Source: Bog-756 sp052326605
Lineage (GTDB): Bacteria > Actinomycetota > Acidimicrobiia > Acidimicrobiales > RAAP-2
DNA: 64,000 nucleotides
Reading direction: 5' to 3'
NCBI GenBank assembly: GCA_052326605.1
Contig: JBKQMB010000095.1
Coordinates: forward strand, 62,001 to 126,000
In this document: one piece after another, positions 7,744 to 15,890 of the stretch
Layout of the letters: every line of letters begins with the position of its first letter
Position numbering within the stretch: position 1 is the stretch's first letter
Notes under the pieces: model-generated
What the model was told of the DNA's origin: nothing
The model's database searches: none
The model's input: only the letters and a program-made list of their open reading frames with translations
Made by a program: the position numbers and the translations under genes

Positions 7744-9681
7744 TCAGCCAGAACGAGATGGAGGGGCCCGTCTCCTCCGTCTCGACAGCCTCTGCAGCTG
7801 CAATTTGCGACGCCCGGCGGACTGGCGCGCCCACAGGTAGGCCCGGGACATCAAACTGGAGCGTTGGAACGCCAGTTCAGACGCGCCACCAACGCGAATC
7901 TCCTCGGCCATTCGCAGGTACACGTGTCGCCGGTAGTGCCGAATGTCCGACATCAAGTCGTCTTCAGAGTGGACAAGAGTCCGCACATCGCAGACGGACG
8001 CATTCGCCAAGCTGGCAACAGCACTGTCAAGAGCGGCATTCATCTTCTGGTGATGGAGGTGCCTTCCGGGTTCCTTCGAGTTCTCGATGGGCACCTCGGC
8101 ACCATTCAAGAGGACCAGCCGCGCACCGGCCGGAATCGACTCTGCCAACCAACGGATGTTCTCCTGAAATCGATCGACGGAGATACCCCCCATATACTCG
8201 AATTCGCCAGAGAACCATTGCAGGAAGGCCCGGTCCATGCCCTCTCGTCCATACCTCATCTCCAGCGCGGGCCAGTGTGCCGGGCTCGTAACGTCCATAT
8301 TGAGTTGATGCCAGGGCACGATGAAGTCGAATTCTCGGTGACGATAGAGACCCTGGGTGTAGTCCGTCAGTACGCTGTACACGAGCACGTCATAGTCGGG
8401 CGAGACTACGGCCGGGGACGCGAACACCTCTCGGTCGAGGAATGGGATGCGGTCGACGATTGCACGCTGCTCAGCGGATATTCCTGCAGCCGACTGTCGA
8501 AGAGTCTCCGTGTGGCCCACATAGATGAAGGCGCCGGTGGGCCCAGTATGCGAGAAATGGACGTCGATGTCGCCGCCGAGGAACTGGGCGGTGGTCGTCA
8601 GATCACATCCCCCCACCATGAGGACTCTGCGCGGTTGTGACCGCACGACCGGCTCTTCGTCGGAATCATCGACGGCCCCGTGCGGGCCCACATCGAACAG
8701 TTCGTTGTCCATCGTGATCCAGTCGACAGACCCTTCGAGCGAGGATGCGACCTCACCGACCACAGAGACAGACGGCCGCCCGAGATGGTCGTACAGCCAT
8801 TGCTCCACTCCCATGTTGAGAATCCGACACGAGAAGAGGAAGTCCGTCAGTGAATTGTCATCTGGAGACAGGGAGTAGAACCCACAGATCCCGTAGTCCC
8901 CGTAGCGGTCCCGGACCCGCAGGTAGCCGGACTCGAGACGGGGGTCGGCCAGCATCGACGCGAACTCCTCCCGATCAGGTCTGCGCTTTGTGAAATTGAG
9001 CTGGTTCGCTCGGTTCACCAGCTCGAGGAGGCGTTCCTCCTCGGATTGAGCATCGGTGAACACACCAATTCGGATCTCGCACGACCGAAGGAACGCCTCG
9101 TTCGTGTCCGGCGCAGTTGCGCGATCGACGAACTTCTTCTCCAGCACCTTGTAGTGCTGCAGCCGTGATAGCTCTCGATCAGCCTTTCCGGCGAGCTTGG
9201 GCAACGACAGGAGCTGATCGATGATCTCCGGGCCAGCGGTCTGGATGCCAGGCACGGCCTGACGGACCTCTTCACGATTCAATGGCAGATCGTCTATGAA
9301 CAGGACGTCCTGGGGGCGCAGCTGCGCGCCTGCGATGATCTGGGCGACACGTGCACCCTTCGGCGTCCAATCGATTCGGGCAAACACGAACTCGTGCCAG
9401 AGGTCAGCTTGTGCGAGCCGGGCGCGGGCATCAGCCTCTTCGTTCTTCGAACAGATCGAGTTGATGATCCCCCGCCGGTTCAGTGTCCGCACGAGGTCGA
9501 TTCGGGATTGGCGAAGTGTCACCGGTCCTTCGCTGAGCGTTCCCTCCCACAGTGTCTCGTCGAGGTCCCAGACGATCAGCTTGACCGGTTGCGATGAGCC
9601 CTCCACGGCCGGCCCGTCAGAAGCAGTCCCTTTCGGACGCACACCCATCACCATATCGGCCGCGCTGCCGACCGCGCCCAT
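7744..9681 (-). CDS. FkbH-family HAD protein fused to a C-terminal SGNH-hydrolase-like domain
   Basis: The N-terminal HAD-IIIC domain begins VKLIVWDLDETLW (D39, D41) and includes CSKNEEAD and DVLFIDDLPLNREE. A GNAT-like segment follows with LVNRANQLNFTKRR, the standard FkbH signature. After about residue 350 a second module starts with VLMVGGCDL and ends with VCDVRTLVHSEDDLMSDIRHY, which reads like block I and a late Asp/His block of an SGNH esterase fold. FkbH proteins load glyceryl or similar acyl units onto carriers; SGNH domains often transfer or remove acyl groups on glycans. A role in decorating the polysaccharide is inference. 645 aa is about twice a lone FkbH. It is divergent from the sulfotransferase-like gene. 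Confidence 0.78.
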   Translation of the reverse strand: MGAVGSAADMVMGVRPKGTASDGPAVEGSSQPVKLIVWDLDETLWEGTLSEGPVTLRQSRIDLVRTLNRRGIINSICSKNEEADARARLAQADLWHEFVFARIDWTPKGARVAQIIAGAQLRPQDVLFIDDLPLNREEVRQAVPGIQTAGPEIIDQLLSLPKLAGKADRELSRLQHYKVLEKKFVDRATAPDTNEAFLRSCEIRIGVFTDAQSEEERLLELVNRANQLNFTKRRPDREEFASMLADPRLESGYLRVRDRYGDYGICGFYSLSPDDNSLTDFLFSCRILNMGVEQWLYDHLGRPSVSVVGEVASSLEGSVDWITMDNELFDVGPHGAVDDSDEEPVVRSQPRRVLMVGGCDLTTTAQFLGGDIDVHFSHTGPTGAFIYVGHTETLRQSAAGISAEQRAIVDRIPFLDREVFASPAVVSPDYDVLVYSVLTDYTQGLYRHREFDFIVPWHQLNMDVTSPAHWPALEMRYGREGMDRAFLQWFSGEFEYMGGISVDRFQENIRWLAESIPAGARLVLLNGAEVPIENSKEPGRHLHHQKMNAALDSAVASLANASVCDVRTLVHSEDDLMSDIRHYRRHVYLRMAEEIRVGGASELAFQRSSLMSRAYLWARQSAGRRKLQLQRLSRRRRRAPPSRSG

Positions 9682-10133
9682 ATCCGCCGAATGTATTGCT
9701 GTTCTCGATCCAAAGTCAACGAAATGGCCGCGGCCCCCTGCCTGGGCTCGAAGTCCCGATTGCCGGCAAAGCGAACGCGGATGTACCGCTCGGCGACGGC
9801 ACCTTCCAGGTCAGCGGTGACCTGAAGGGCAGACGATCGAGAGAAGTTCGGAACAGACCTTGTTGACAACGGCCACCTCGGGGCATGTCTCGTCGGGTGA
9901 ACTCAAGCAGCCTATCGAACCAGCCGCTTCCGGCTCGATGCGCGGTGAGCAATGCCCAGGTCAACCTCCGTGCACCATCCCCGACCTGTCGCTCTGCCTC
10001 CTCGGGACACTGTCACGTTCTCACCAGACGTGACCAGCTGGCCCACTCGAGATTCCGCTCGTCTTCGTCATGGCCAGTCGCCTTCATTTGCGGTTGCAGA
10101 GCAGGTCCGCTCACATCGATCGAAGCTAAGGTT
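9682..10133. other. Divergent intergenic region between FkbH-like and sulfotransferase-like genes
   Basis: The 450 bp here contain open frames without recognisable protein character. The rightward frame continues upstream of 10134 as far as 9885, but the residues are Ser/Arg-rich and unlike a sulfotransferase N-terminus. I see no convincing promoter or repeat. Confidence 0.4.
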
Positions 10134-11021
10134 GTGGGCGTGGAAGCGGGGTTCCGGTCTACCCATCCAGACGCTCCGCCCCAACGGAAGAATGCACGAG
10201 ACAGGGCCCGCCAACGCCTTCGGCGCGGGGGCCGTGATCTCCGTGACATCTGGGAGATTCGGAGCGATCCGTCCTATCGCCGGATCGCCAGGACCTATGA
10301 ATTGCCTGATGGAAGTCAGCGGGTCTACTGCTACCACATTCGCAAGACTGCCGGTACCAGTCTGTATCTGAGCTTCATGGCGGTGGGCGGTGAGGATCCG
10401 ATGGACGTGTGGCGCCGGATCACGAGCTCACGATTGCAGCGGACGATGAGCGGCGAGTACATCATCGCCTCCAACAATCGCAAGGTCTTGACCGAGGGCG
10501 CGTACTTCTACGGACGGTCGCACCGATCATTCACTCGACAACCACTTCCTCCGAGAACCTTCACCGTGACGATCTTGAGGGATCCCATCGAGCGGGTTCG
10601 ATCCTATTTCGACTATCTCGTGGCCGGTGACGACCCGAGCTTGCCCGGTCAACTCGCGGACCCCGAACGTCTCATCGCCCAGGACGGCTTTGACGTGTTC
10701 CTGGATCGGGTGCCTGTCCCACGACTGTTGGCCCAGTTGGCCATGTTCTCCGATGGCCTCGACGTGTCTGAGGCGGCCGACCGAATTGCGGGATGTTCGA
10801 GCGTGTTCTTCACCGAGGATTTTGCCGATGGATTGGCCGATTTGGGACGCCGCCTCGACCTGCCGCTCGAAGTTCACCGCGCGCGGGTGGCCGGCAATCG
10901 CCTGTCGTTGAATGACGGACAGCGAGAGCGGCTCCGACTGAGGTTGGAGCCGGAATTCGAAATGCTTCGACGCCTCGACCAAGGTGGAATCGCCAGAATC
11001 GGCTCAACGGGATCAGGCTGA
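10134..11021 (+). CDS. Sulfotransferase-family protein
   Basis: Residues YCYHIRKTAGTSLYLSF match the 5'-phosphosulfate loop (K-x-G-T/S-S/T) of PAPS-dependent sulfotransferases, and TILRDPIERVRSYFDYL matches the 3'-phosphate-binding block (RDPxxRxxS). Length from the GTG at 10134 is 295 aa, normal for the Sulfotransfer_2 group that acts on glycans. An AAGG lies just before this start; the frame extends further upstream without domain content. In this setting it probably sulfates a sugar of the surface polysaccharide, but no PAPS-synthesis genes are in the window. It ends 18 bp from the convergent DUF218 gene. Confidence 0.75.
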   Translation: MGVEAGFRSTHPDAPPQRKNARDRARQRLRRGGRDLRDIWEIRSDPSYRRIARTYELPDGSQRVYCYHIRKTAGTSLYLSFMAVGGEDPMDVWRRITSSRLQRTMSGEYIIASNNRKVLTEGAYFYGRSHRSFTRQPLPPRTFTVTILRDPIERVRSYFDYLVAGDDPSLPGQLADPERLIAQDGFDVFLDRVPVPRLLAQLAMFSDGLDVSEAADRIAGCSSVFFTEDFADGLADLGRRLDLPLEVHRARVAGNRLSLNDGQRERLRLRLEPEFEMLRRLDQGGIARIGSTGSG

Positions 11022-11039
11022 CCGGTTCCGCAATGGGGA

Positions 11040-11591
11040 TCAGCAGGAGCGCACCAGCACCAATGCCTTGAACAGTGCACCCCACTCGTAGGCCACGTCG
11101 AGGAACAGGTGGCTCCGTGGGTCGGCGACCGGGACCATCTCCAGGTGCACCGGTGTGCACCGCTCGAACAACAGGCGGGCACGAGTCGCCTGGGTGCGTT
11201 CGGAGACGACGATGACCCGATGCCAGTGGCGTCGGGTGACGAGTCGGGCCACGTACTCGGCCTCACCCCGGGTGTTGAGGGGATCGGCCCGGAAGCAGAT
11301 GATCTGCACACCGGCCACCCGGTGTGGGCAAGGTACCGCCTTCTTGCCCCCGAGCGAGATCACCGCCACCGGCGCATAGCCGGAGGTGGCCAGATGGATC
11401 GCCAAGTTGGACCGGAGCTGACCCGGATCGCCCCCCAGGGCAACCACGGCATCGGCCCTGGTGGGCTGGTCGATCGGTGACCACAGGAACAGGCGGGCTG
11501 TTCCCACCACGAGGCAGAAAACGAAGAGGAGGCCCAGCGCCAGAATCGTGAGGGCCACCCTGCCACGCACCGTCGAAGGCAGGTTGCCCAT
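11040..11591 (-). CDS. DUF218 (YdcF/SanA/ElyC-like) membrane-anchored protein
   Basis: One N-terminal membrane segment (about residues 10-32, ALTILALGLLFVFCLVVG) is followed by a DUF218 domain: ADAVVALGG, then TRGEAEYVARLV, and RVIVVSERTQATRARLLFERC. In Escherichia coli, members of this family (ElyC, SanA) affect envelope integrity and lipid-carrier use, but the reaction is not established. At 183 residues it is a short but complete form. The start lies 91 bp from the divergent CDF gene, so the two may share a control region. Confidence 0.8.
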   Translation of the reverse strand: MGNLPSTVRGRVALTILALGLLFVFCLVVGTARLFLWSPIDQPTRADAVVALGGDPGQLRSNLAIHLATSGYAPVAVISLGGKKAVPCPHRVAGVQIICFRADPLNTRGEAEYVARLVTRRHWHRVIVVSERTQATRARLLFERCTPVHLEMVPVADPRSHLFLDVAYEWGALFKALVLVRSC

Positions 11592-11682
11592 CCCTGGAGG
11601 CTACCGGTCACCGATGCCGGTGAATGGCCACGAACACGGCATGGCCACGAGCGTCATGGATACTCTTGTAGAGGAGCAACCC

Positions 11683-12600
11683 ATGGACAGAACGCGCCGA
11701 CTCACGATCAGCCTCGCCCTCAATGCGGGGTTGGTCGTCGTCCAGGTCGCTTTCGGCCTGGTGGCACACTCGTCCGGCCTGCTGGCCGACGCCGGCCACA
11801 ATCTCGTCGACGTGGGGGCGCTGGCCCTCTCCTTGGTGGCCGTGCGGCTGGTGCTCCGACCCCCCAGCGCGGCACGCTCGTTCGGCAACCACCGGGCCAC
11901 CATCCTTGCCGCACTGGCCAATGCCTCCCTCGTCGCCATGGTGACCGTGCTGATCGTGGTCGAGAGCGTCCACCGCCTCGCCCATCCCGAGCCGGTGCGG
12001 GCGGGCATCGTGGTGGCAGTGGCCTCACTGGGCCTGATCGTCAACGGGGTGGCCGCCCTGGTACTGCACGACCGTTCCAACGACCTCAACATGCGCTCCG
12101 CCGTGGTCCACATGATGGGCGACGCCCTGGCGTCGCTGGCCGTGATCGTGGGTGCGGTGATCCTCTTGTTCACGCCCTCGGCGACCTGGCTCGACCCGGC
12201 GTCGGCGCTGGTGGTGGCGGCCATCATCGTGTACCAGGCCTTCGGACTGTTCCGGGACAGCATCACCGTCCTCCTCGAATCGACGCCATCCGATGTGGAC
12301 CTGGCCGAGCTGACCTCGACCATGGAGGGGGTGGCGGGTGTCGGCGAGGTCCACGACCTCCACGTCTGGAGCCTGTCCACCGAGATGCGGGTGCTCTCCG
12401 CCCACGTGGTGCTCACCGGCCATCCCACCCTCGAAGAGGCACAGGTCGTCGGCGACCACGTCAAGCAGGCCGTTGCCAGGCCGTTTGCCATCGCCCACAG
12501 CACGATCGAGCTCGAGTGCGAGCGGTGCAACGACGAGGACGAGGACCCGTGCCGGATGGAGGCCGTGGCGCCCGTGGCGCCATCGACGCACCACCACTGA
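11683..12600 (+). CDS. Cation diffusion facilitator (zinc/cobalt exporter, ZitB/CzcD type)
   Basis: A six-segment CDF antiporter that exports Zn2+ or similar divalent ions in exchange for protons. The two metal-site motifs are visible: LLADAGHNLVD in the second membrane helix and VVHMMGD in the fifth. A C-terminal cytoplasmic domain (EVHDLHVWSLSTEM) is typical, and the tail carries Cys and His (ECERCNDEDED, then THHH) that could bind metal. The ATG at 11683 has GAGGAG 6 nt upstream and leaves 91 bp for divergent promoters. An in-frame ATG at 11614 would add 23 residues including HEHG, but leaves only 22 bp to the neighbour. Confidence 0.9.
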   Translation: MDRTRRLTISLALNAGLVVVQVAFGLVAHSSGLLADAGHNLVDVGALALSLVAVRLVLRPPSAARSFGNHRATILAALANASLVAMVTVLIVVESVHRLAHPEPVRAGIVVAVASLGLIVNGVAALVLHDRSNDLNMRSAVVHMMGDALASLAVIVGAVILLFTPSATWLDPASALVVAAIIVYQAFGLFRDSITVLLESTPSDVDLAELTSTMEGVAGVGEVHDLHVWSLSTEMRVLSAHVVLTGHPTLEEAQVVGDHVKQAVARPFAIAHSTIELECERCNDEDEDPCRMEAVAPVAPSTHHH

Positions 12601-13173
12601 GCCACCGGCCCGTTCGACCCGCCACGCAGGCGCCGCGCCATCGGCGTCCGGGCGCGACGCAGCCCCAAGTAACCGAGCGGCCGAAACCGCTCCAGCTCCT
12701 TGGGGCCACGTACTCGGTGGCACCGGCCTCACCTGCGCCGAGCCGTGTCGGACGACCCTGCAACAGGAACCGGACCGCTGCTCCCCGGAGGGCGCCTCGG
12801 TCCGTCCCCGGACCACCGCTTCGGTCACCTACGGTCCCGCCGACCCTGTGATCCGGACATCCGGAGTGGCCTTGCGACCCTTCCTTCGGTCCGCGCCTCA
12901 GAGCCCTTGGAGCTTCGGCTTTCCGAACAATTGACACTGTGATCGAGGGCCGAATCAGGGTCAAGAGGGAGTCGCGAAATCCTTACCTTTTCCTCAGGAT
13001 TTCTTGCCGCGTCCCCAGGATCTCCGAAGATGTCCACCGGTCTTCCCCAACATCGGAGCAGTGCCCACGGGTTCTTCGCACCCGTGCCACCGTCCGGCGG
13101 TAGCGTTGCAGTGGCCACGAGCCGGGGGAAGGTCGGTGCTCCTCGGGAACAAGCCAAGGGGTCACACGCTCGC
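12601..13173. other. Intergenic region with a nested inverted repeat
   Basis: No gene is supported in these 570 bp. A nested hairpin at 12663-12705 has an outer 7-bp stem (CCCCAAG/CTTGGGG) and an inner 6-bp stem (GAGCGG/CCGCTC), about 60 nt after the CDF stop. It could be a terminator, although no T-tract follows. A TTGACA near 12931 has no convincing -10 partner. Confidence 0.45.
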
Positions 13174-14418
13174 ATGGGCAACAACGGCAGCCAGCAGACG
13201 GTCACAGCGAAGAGGTTCGGGCGACCGGGCCACTGGCTTGCCGTGCTCGTCGTGGCGGTGGCGGTGGCGGTGGCGGTGTCCGTCACCATGCTGGCGGGCA
13301 CCGGCTCGCTCGCCGTCCGCGCCACTGCCGCCGGCCGCCGGCAAGTGCCGCACGTGCCGCACGTCCCGCACGTCCCGCACGTCCCGTCAGCTCCGCTTCC
13401 GGCCGCATCGACGCCACTGCCGACCGCCGCCGCCCTCGGCCCCCCCGTCAGCCCGGACCCCGCCTCCCCCGGCCTGCCGGTCAGCTCGGGCCAGGACCAG
13501 TCGGATCCGCTGCTCTATGGCACCGAGGGCCGTTACTTCCTCTACACCAGCGGACAGCCAGGTCCTCCGACGATCAACGTCCCGGTGTCCTCGAGCACCG
13601 ATTTCACCACCTGGACGCCGTTCACCGACGCCCTCCCCCAACTCCCCGAGTGGGCCCTTCCCGGCTATACCTGGGCCCCCGACATCCATCGGTTCGGGTC
13701 GACCTACGTGCTGTACTTCACTGCGGCGATCATCGGGTCCACACCCACCATGCAGTGCATCGGGGACGCTGTCGGCTCCTCCCCCACCGGTCCCTTCGTC
13801 CCGACGGCGACCCCCTTCATCTGCCCGCTCACCCAGGGTGGCGCCATCGACCCGCGCGTCTTCACCGATGCGAGCGGCACCAACTGGATGCTCTGGAAGT
13901 CGGACCAGAACATCGGGGGAGCCTCCACGCCGACCAAGATGTGGTCACAACCCCTGGCCGCCGACGGGCTCAGCCTGACCGGCCCGCCCGCCCTCCTGAT
14001 GAGCCCCGACGAGCCGTGGCAGGGCACCATCGTCGAGGCTCCCGACATGGTGCAGGTGGGCGGCACTTACTGGGTCTTCTACTCGGGCAACTGGTTCAAC
14101 CAGCCGGCCTACGGCATCGGAGCGGCCCGCTGCGCAGGGCCGCAGGGGCCCTGCGCCGACACCTCGGCCCTGCCGCTCCTCGGCTCCAACTCCCAGGGGG
14201 CCGGTCCGGGCGAGGCCTCCGTCTTCGAGGACCCGAGCGGGGTGTGGATGCTCTACAGCCCCTGGCGCTCCCTCACCCCCAAGCCCGACATCCCACCCCG
14301 TCCGGTCTTCATCACCCGCCTCGGGTTCCTTCCCTCGGGGCCCTACCTCGCCGCCGGGGGGCCGCCCGGTGCCCTCCAGGTGCCGGGGGCCCGCCCCTTC
14401 CGGTCCGCCGCCGTATAG
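13174..14418 (+). CDS. Membrane-anchored glycoside hydrolase family 43-like protein
   Basis: A five-bladed beta-propeller glycosidase similar to arabinanases and xylosidases, 414 aa. After an N-terminal membrane or signal segment (about residues 17-36) come a Pro/Val/His-rich linker and then the catalytic domain. Candidate catalytic residues are the early Asp in DQSDPLLYG, the Asp in GGAIDPRVFTDASG and the Glu in TIVEAPDMVQVGGTYWVFYS, spaced as in GH43. WAPDIHRFGSTYVLYF is also typical. The ATG at 13174 precedes the membrane segment; the frame is open back to 13030 and the ribosome-binding site is weak, so the start is uncertain. The substrate is unknown, perhaps an arabinose-containing wall polymer. 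Confidence 0.75.
   Translation: MGNNGSQQTVTAKRFGRPGHWLAVLVVAVAVAVAVSVTMLAGTGSLAVRATAAGRRQVPHVPHVPHVPHVPSAPLPAASTPLPTAAALGPPVSPDPASPGLPVSSGQDQSDPLLYGTEGRYFLYTSGQPGPPTINVPVSSSTDFTTWTPFTDALPQLPEWALPGYTWAPDIHRFGSTYVLYFTAAIIGSTPTMQCIGDAVGSSPTGPFVPTATPFICPLTQGGAIDPRVFTDASGTNWMLWKSDQNIGGASTPTKMWSQPLAADGLSLTGPPALLMSPDEPWQGTIVEAPDMVQVGGTYWVFYSGNWFNQPAYGIGAARCAGPQGPCADTSALPLLGSNSQGAGPGEASVFEDPSGVWMLYSPWRSLTPKPDIPPRPVFITRLGFLPSGPYLAAGGPPGALQVPGARPFRSAAV
13345..13386 (+). repeat. 9-bp tandem repeat encoding (HVP) units
   Basis: Four full copies and one partial copy of a 9-nt unit (gtSccgcac) encode a VPH/HVP linker between the membrane segment and the GH43 domain. A nearby run of gtggcg units (about 13256-13278) encodes the alternating Val-Ala membrane segment. 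Both can change length by slippage. Confidence 0.8.
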
Positions 14419-14438
14419 CGCAGTCGGCCCGGGGTGGG

Positions 14439-15890
14439 TCAGCCGCCGCGCAGGCGCTCCAGCTCACCAGCCACGGCCCTGCCGTTGGCCTGCCCGCGGG
14501 TGGCCTTCATCACCAGGCCGGTGAAGAAGCCGGCCAGCTTGTCCCCCTTCTCGCCGCCCTCGCAGTAGCGGTCCCACTCGTCGGGGTGGGTGGCCACCAC
14601 CTCGGCCACAGTGGCGGCCAGCGAGTCCTCCGACATGGCCTCGAAGCCCCTCGCCTGGGCCATGGCGACCGGATCGCCCCCGCCGTCGGTCAGCAGGTCG
14701 ACCAGCACCGCCTTGGCCTGGGTGGCGGTCAGGGTGCCCGCGCCCTCCATCGTCAACAGCGCCACGAACGAGTCCGGATCGAGCCGCCGGGCCGCGTCGG
14801 CGTCGGTGGCGGCCTCGTTGGCCGTCCGTGCCAGCGCCAGCCCCGAGCCGACCCCGCCGGCCACCGCCGCCACCACCAGGTCGTCGAGCCCGAGATCGAC
14901 CACGGTCGCCACCTGGTCGACCTGGGCCTCGGACGCACCACCGCCGTCGATGAGCAGATCGATCAGGCGTGCCCGCCGGGTGGCCGGCATCATGCCCAGC
15001 GTGGCGGCGACCGCCTCGACCCACTCGGCGTCCGGGACCAACGGCACCAGATCCGGCTCGAGGAAGTAGCGGTAGTCGTAGGCTTCCTCCTTCGACCGCA
15101 GCGCCACGGTGCGTCCGGCGTCCTCGTCCCAGTGCCGGGTCTGCTGGACCACCGCGGCGCCCGACTCGAGGAGGGCGATCTGGCGGTCGGCCTCGTAGTC
15201 GATGGCCCGGCCCAGCGAGCGCACGGAGTTGAGGTTCTTGATCTCGCAGCGGGTGCCGAAAGGGTCGTCGGCCGAACGCCGGACCGACACGTTGGCGTCG
15301 ACCCGCATCGAGCCCTCCTCCATCTTGCCGTCGGAGGCGCCGGTTGCCACCAGCACCGCCCTCAGCTCGGTCGCATAGGCCCGGGCCTGGGCCGAAGAGC
15401 GCATGTCGGGGGCGCTGACGATCTCCACCAGCGGCACGCCCGACCGGTTGTAGTCGACCAGGGAGTAGTCCGCCCCGTGGATCCGCCCGGAGGTGCCAGC
15501 ATGGGTCGTCTTGCCCGTGTCCTCCTCCATGTGGGCCCGCTCGATGCCCACCCGCGACCCGTCGGGAAGGTCGAGGTGGCCGTTGGCGTTGATCGGCTCG
15601 TCGTACTGGCTGATCTGATAGTCCTTGGCCTGGTCGGGGTAGAAGTAGTTCTTCCGGTGGAAGGTCGAGGGCCGGATCTCGCAGTTGAGGGCCGTGCCGA
15701 TGGCCATGGCCATCTCCACCGCCTTCTGGTTGAGCACCGGCAGCGAGCCGGGCAGGCCCAGGCACACCGGGCACACATTGGTGTTGGGCTCGTCCCCGAA
15801 CATGTTGGGGCAGCCGCAGAACAGCTTGGTGGCCGTGTTGAGCTCGCAGTGCACCTCGAGGCCGACGACCATCTCCCACCCCGGCTTCAC
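14439..15890 (-). CDS. gatB: Aspartyl/glutamyl-tRNA(Asn/Gln) amidotransferase subunit B
   Basis: GatB binds misacylated Glu-tRNA(Gln) or Asp-tRNA(Asn) and phosphorylates the carboxylate so that GatA-derived ammonia can amidate it. The N-terminus WEMVVGLEVHCELNTATKLFC and the zinc-site cysteines in FCGCPN...CPVCLGLPG are diagnostic, followed by FHRKNYFYPDQAKDYQISQY. The C-terminal YqeY-like tail domain is complete and length is 483 aa, normal for GatB. The GTG start at 15890 has GGAGG 8 nt upstream inside gatA and overlaps the gatA stop by 4 nt (GTGA), so translation is probably coupled. Confidence 0.96.
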   Translation of the reverse strand: MKPGWEMVVGLEVHCELNTATKLFCGCPNMFGDEPNTNVCPVCLGLPGSLPVLNQKAVEMAMAIGTALNCEIRPSTFHRKNYFYPDQAKDYQISQYDEPINANGHLDLPDGSRVGIERAHMEEDTGKTTHAGTSGRIHGADYSLVDYNRSGVPLVEIVSAPDMRSSAQARAYATELRAVLVATGASDGKMEEGSMRVDANVSVRRSADDPFGTRCEIKNLNSVRSLGRAIDYEADRQIALLESGAAVVQQTRHWDEDAGRTVALRSKEEAYDYRYFLEPDLVPLVPDAEWVEAVAATLGMMPATRRARLIDLLIDGGGASEAQVDQVATVVDLGLDDLVVAAVAGGVGSGLALARTANEAATDADAARRLDPDSFVALLTMEGAGTLTATQAKAVLVDLLTDGGGDPVAMAQARGFEAMSEDSLAATVAEVVATHPDEWDRYCEGGEKGDKLAGFFTGLVMKATRGQANGRAVAGELERLRGG

